A stretch of 64,000 nt of DNA, taken from the NCBI RefSeq assembly GCF_000755245.1, contig NZ_BBMP01000006.1, positions 211,600 through 275,599 on the forward strand. Reading direction: 5' to 3'. Made by a program: the position numbers and the translations under genes. This DNA is from Halococcus sediminicola (lineage in GTDB: Archaea > Halobacteriota > Halobacteria > Halobacteriales > Halococcaceae). Shown in pieces: positions 62,538 to 64,000 of this stretch. The notes under the pieces are model-generated. The model did not search any database. It saw only the letters and a list, made by a program, of their open reading frames with translations, and was not told the origin of the DNA. Positions within the stretch are counted from its first letter, which is position 1; every line of letters begins with the position of its first letter.

Positions 62538-63446
62538 TTAGAGCAATCCTTCGGCACGAAGCGTGGCTTCGAGCTGTGACTGCTCCCCGTCGTCCATCCC
62601 CTGTAGCGGACTCCGCAGCGTGCCGGCGTCGAACCCGCGCAGCGAGAGCGCGGCCTTCACGCCGGCCATGTACGGCCCGCCCTTGAACGCCTCGCGCACG
62701 CGATAGAGGCTGCTCTGGCACTCGCGGGCGTGCTCGATATCGCCCGCCGCGTAGGACTCGTGGAGGTCGACCAGCAGTTCGGGGAAGGCGTTCGCCACCG
62801 CGCTCACGCCGCCGGTACAGCCGACGAGACGACCCGGCAACTGGAGCGAGTCCGACCCGGCCAGAAAGGCGAGGTCGGAATGTTCGTCGATGGCGCGGCT
62901 GAGCCACGGTACGTCCTTGCTCGAATCCTTCAACCCTGCGATGGCGTCGATGTCGGCGAGCGCGTCGAGCGTCGCGTGGCCGAGCGCGTTGCCCGTTCTG
63001 GAGGGGATGTGGTAGATGTAGAGCGGGCAGTCCACGGCGTCGGCGACGTGGCGGTAGTGTTCGACCGTTCCCGTCTCGTCGAGCGGGTAGTAGTAGGGCG
63101 TGACGACCACGATGCCGTCCACGCCGGCGTCAGCGGCGCGTTCGGCGCGCGCGACGGTGTGGCGGGTGCTCGGCGCGCCGACGCCCGCGATGACGGGCAC
63201 TTCGCCGCCGACTTCGTCGACGACCGCCTCGACGACACCGATCTGTTCGTCGGCGTCGAGCAGGGCGAACTCGCCGTTCGTCCCGAGCGGGAAGACGCCG
63301 TGGACGCCCCGGTCGACGACGAAGCGCGCGTGGGCGGCCGTACTCTCGTAATCGACCGATTCGTCGTCGGCGAAGACGGTCACCGTCGGCGGGATGACGC
63401 CCCCGAGATCGAGCGGGTCCGCGCTGGCGGTCGCGTCGTAACTCAT
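62538..63446 (-). CDS. kdgA: DHDPS-family 2-keto-3-deoxy-(phospho)gluconate aldolase
   Basis: A 302-residue class I aldolase-fold enzyme. GVIPPTVTVFADDESVDYES opens the barrel; GVFPLGTNGEFALLDADEQ, Tyr in LYIYHIPSRTG and the Schiff-base Lys in IAGLKDSSKDV are the catalytic marks. It would split KDPG (or KDG) to pyruvate and glyceraldehyde (phosphate). Some relatives are instead 2-keto-3-deoxypentonate dehydratases, which cannot be excluded. It is divergent from the KDG kinase gene, supporting the KDPG role. The TATA box at 63471-63477 gives a leaderless start. Confidence 0.88.
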   Translation of the reverse strand: MSYDATASADPLDLGGVIPPTVTVFADDESVDYESTAAHARFVVDRGVHGVFPLGTNGEFALLDADEQIGVVEAVVDEVGGEVPVIAGVGAPSTRHTVARAERAADAGVDGIVVVTPYYYPLDETGTVEHYRHVADAVDCPLYIYHIPSRTGNALGHATLDALADIDAIAGLKDSSKDVPWLSRAIDEHSDLAFLAGSDSLQLPGRLVGCTGGVSAVANAFPELLVDLHESYAAGDIEHARECQSSLYRVREAFKGGPYMAGVKAALSLRGFDAGTLRSPLQGMDDGEQSQLEATLRAEGLL

Positions 63447-63470
63447 GGCTCCCCGTTCTCGGCGGGCGGG

Positions 63471-63477
63471 TATAAAC
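63471..63477 (-). promoter_or_regulatory. TATA box of kdgA
   Basis: GTTTATA on the minus strand, 28 bases upstream of the ATG at 63446, within the short divergent region shared with the kinase gene. Confidence 0.55.
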
Positions 63478-63530
63478 GGTCCGGGGACGGATTCCACAAC
63501 GACTACAACCCCACTCGCGTAGGTCGAGCC

Positions 63531-63885
63531 ATGACTGACGTGCTCGCGCTCGGCGAGACAATGGTGCTATTCGGCCCCGAGGAGTCGGGTCCAATGAAAC
63601 ACCAGCAGACATACAAAAAGAGCCTCGGCGGGGCCGAGAGCAACGTCGCCATCGCCCTCTCGCGGCTCGGTAACGATGTGGCCTGGCACAGCAAGCTCGG
63701 TGCGGACCCACATGGCGAGTACGTCAACTCCTTCGTCCGCGGCGAGGGCGTCGATACCTCGACTGTGAAATTCACCGAGGACGCCCCGACGGGCCTCATG
63801 TTCAAGGAGCGCCGCGCGCTCGGCGAGAGTTCGGTGTACTACTATCGGCACGGCTCGGCCGCGAGCACGATGACGCCCGCCGATC
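63531..63885 (+). CDS. kdgK: 2-keto-3-deoxygluconate kinase (PfkB family), cut off by the contig end
   Basis: Only the first ~118 residues are genomic. They show the PfkB start DVLALGETMVLFGPEESG, the substrate-binding KKSLGGAESNVAIALSRLG, WHSKLGADPHGEYV and GLMFKERRALGESSVYYYRH, which is the KdgK pattern. The kinase makes KDPG from 2-keto-3-deoxygluconate. The reading frame continues past 63885 only into adapter sequence, which adds the artefactual residues YTHLTLPTICSV; the ATP-binding domain is missing from the assembly, not necessarily from the organism. Confidence 0.9.
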
Positions 63886-64000
63886 CTGTCCCTTATACAC
63901 ATCTGACGCTGCCGACGATATGCAGTGTTTAGATCTCGGTGGTCCGCGTATCACTAAAAAAAAAATAAGTCTAGAACAACCAGATACCAGTTGTATCTTA
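63886..64000. other. Illumina Nextera adapter and low-quality read tail (assembly artefact)
   Basis: 63886-63904 is the Tn5 mosaic end CTGTCTCTTATACACATCT with one change (C at 63891). 63905-63918 (GACGCTGCCGACGA) is the Nextera adapter. 63919-63926 (TATGCAGT) equals the reverse complement of an i5 index, ACTGCATA. 63927-63955 matches the reverse complement of the P5 flow-cell primer with a few errors. A run of ten A (63956-63965) and an AT-rich tail follow. None of this belongs to the genome. Confidence 0.97.

Noticed and set aside
63930..64000. AT-rich tail as a possible mobile element or low-GC island
   Set aside because: It directly follows the P5 adapter sequence and a poly-A run, so it is read tail, not genome.
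1..64000. CRISPR arrays, insertion sequences, integrases, rRNA genes
   Set aside because: No regularly spaced repeats, transposase or recombinase motifs, or rRNA segments were seen by eye on either strand.

Overview
The window is a haloarchaeal (class Halobacteria) chromosome fragment. The evidence is high GC, strongly acidic predicted proteins, TATA-like boxes about 25-28 bases upstream of many start codons (leaderless mRNAs), a tRNA-Glu without an encoded CCA tail, twin-arginine lipoproteins, PGF-CTERM surface proteins, and haloarchaeal forms of PstSCAB, Gfo6-type sugar dehydrogenase and KDG enzymes. A Halococcus-like organism would fit the very large heteropolysaccharide-type locus, but that placement is inference. 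The last ~115 bases (63886-64000) are not genomic: they are Illumina Nextera adapter, index and read tail, so the real sequence stops inside a KDG kinase gene.

Layout. 1-2 kb: the end of an enolase-superfamily gene, a small Cys protein and a BKACE/DUF849 enzyme. 1.9-4.0 kb: an HxlR regulator divergent from a DoxX / (decayed ring-cleaving dioxygenase) / MhqD-like hydrolase operon, which looks like a quinone or catechol stress module. 4.2-5.0 kb: a membrane TrkA-C protein with a palindrome over its promoter. 5.2-9.8 kb: the phosphate transporter operon pstSCAB, with no phoU next to it. 9.9-15.3 kb: housekeeping genes (msrB, tRNA-Glu, membrane-anchored winged-helix protein, thyX, LEA-like lipid-side protein, small proteins, SRPBCC, nitrilase family).

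15.6-51.3 kb: one large surface-glycan locus. It holds a FemAB/GNAT-like acyltransferase, two DUF354 proteins, two tandem PGF-CTERM surface proteins, wecB and wecC (UDP-ManNAc and UDP-ManNAcA supply), two stand-alone alpha/alpha-toroid proteins and a third toroid fused to a methyltransferase, an asparagine-synthetase-like protein without the glutaminase cysteine, a formyltransferase-like protein, a beta-propeller protein, three alkaline-phosphatase/sulfatase-fold enzymes, three ATP-grasp paralogues, a flippase, a polytopic membrane protein, and six glycosyltransferases (four GT4, two GT2). Together they could build, export and decorate a uronic-acid-containing surface polymer. No initiating glycosyl-phosphate transferase, AglB or recognisable polymerase is in the window.

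51.3-63.9 kb: sugar and sugar-acid catabolism. It contains gfo6-type aldose dehydrogenase, galactonate dehydratase (dgoD-like), a CUT1 sugar ABC transporter (binding protein, two permeases, ATPase), a xylonate/gluconate-type dehydratase, a GntP permease, a HAD phosphatase-like protein, a KDG/KDPG-aldolase-family protein and a truncated KDG kinase. The logic is uptake of an aldose or aldonate, oxidation, dehydration to a 2-keto-3-deoxy acid, phosphorylation and aldol cleavage (semi-phosphorylative Entner-Doudoroff type).

Start codons were chosen from homology of the N-terminus, operon overlaps (many 4-base ATGA/GTGA overlaps) and TATA spacing. Most of the very long open frames on the opposite strands are GC-rich shadows.
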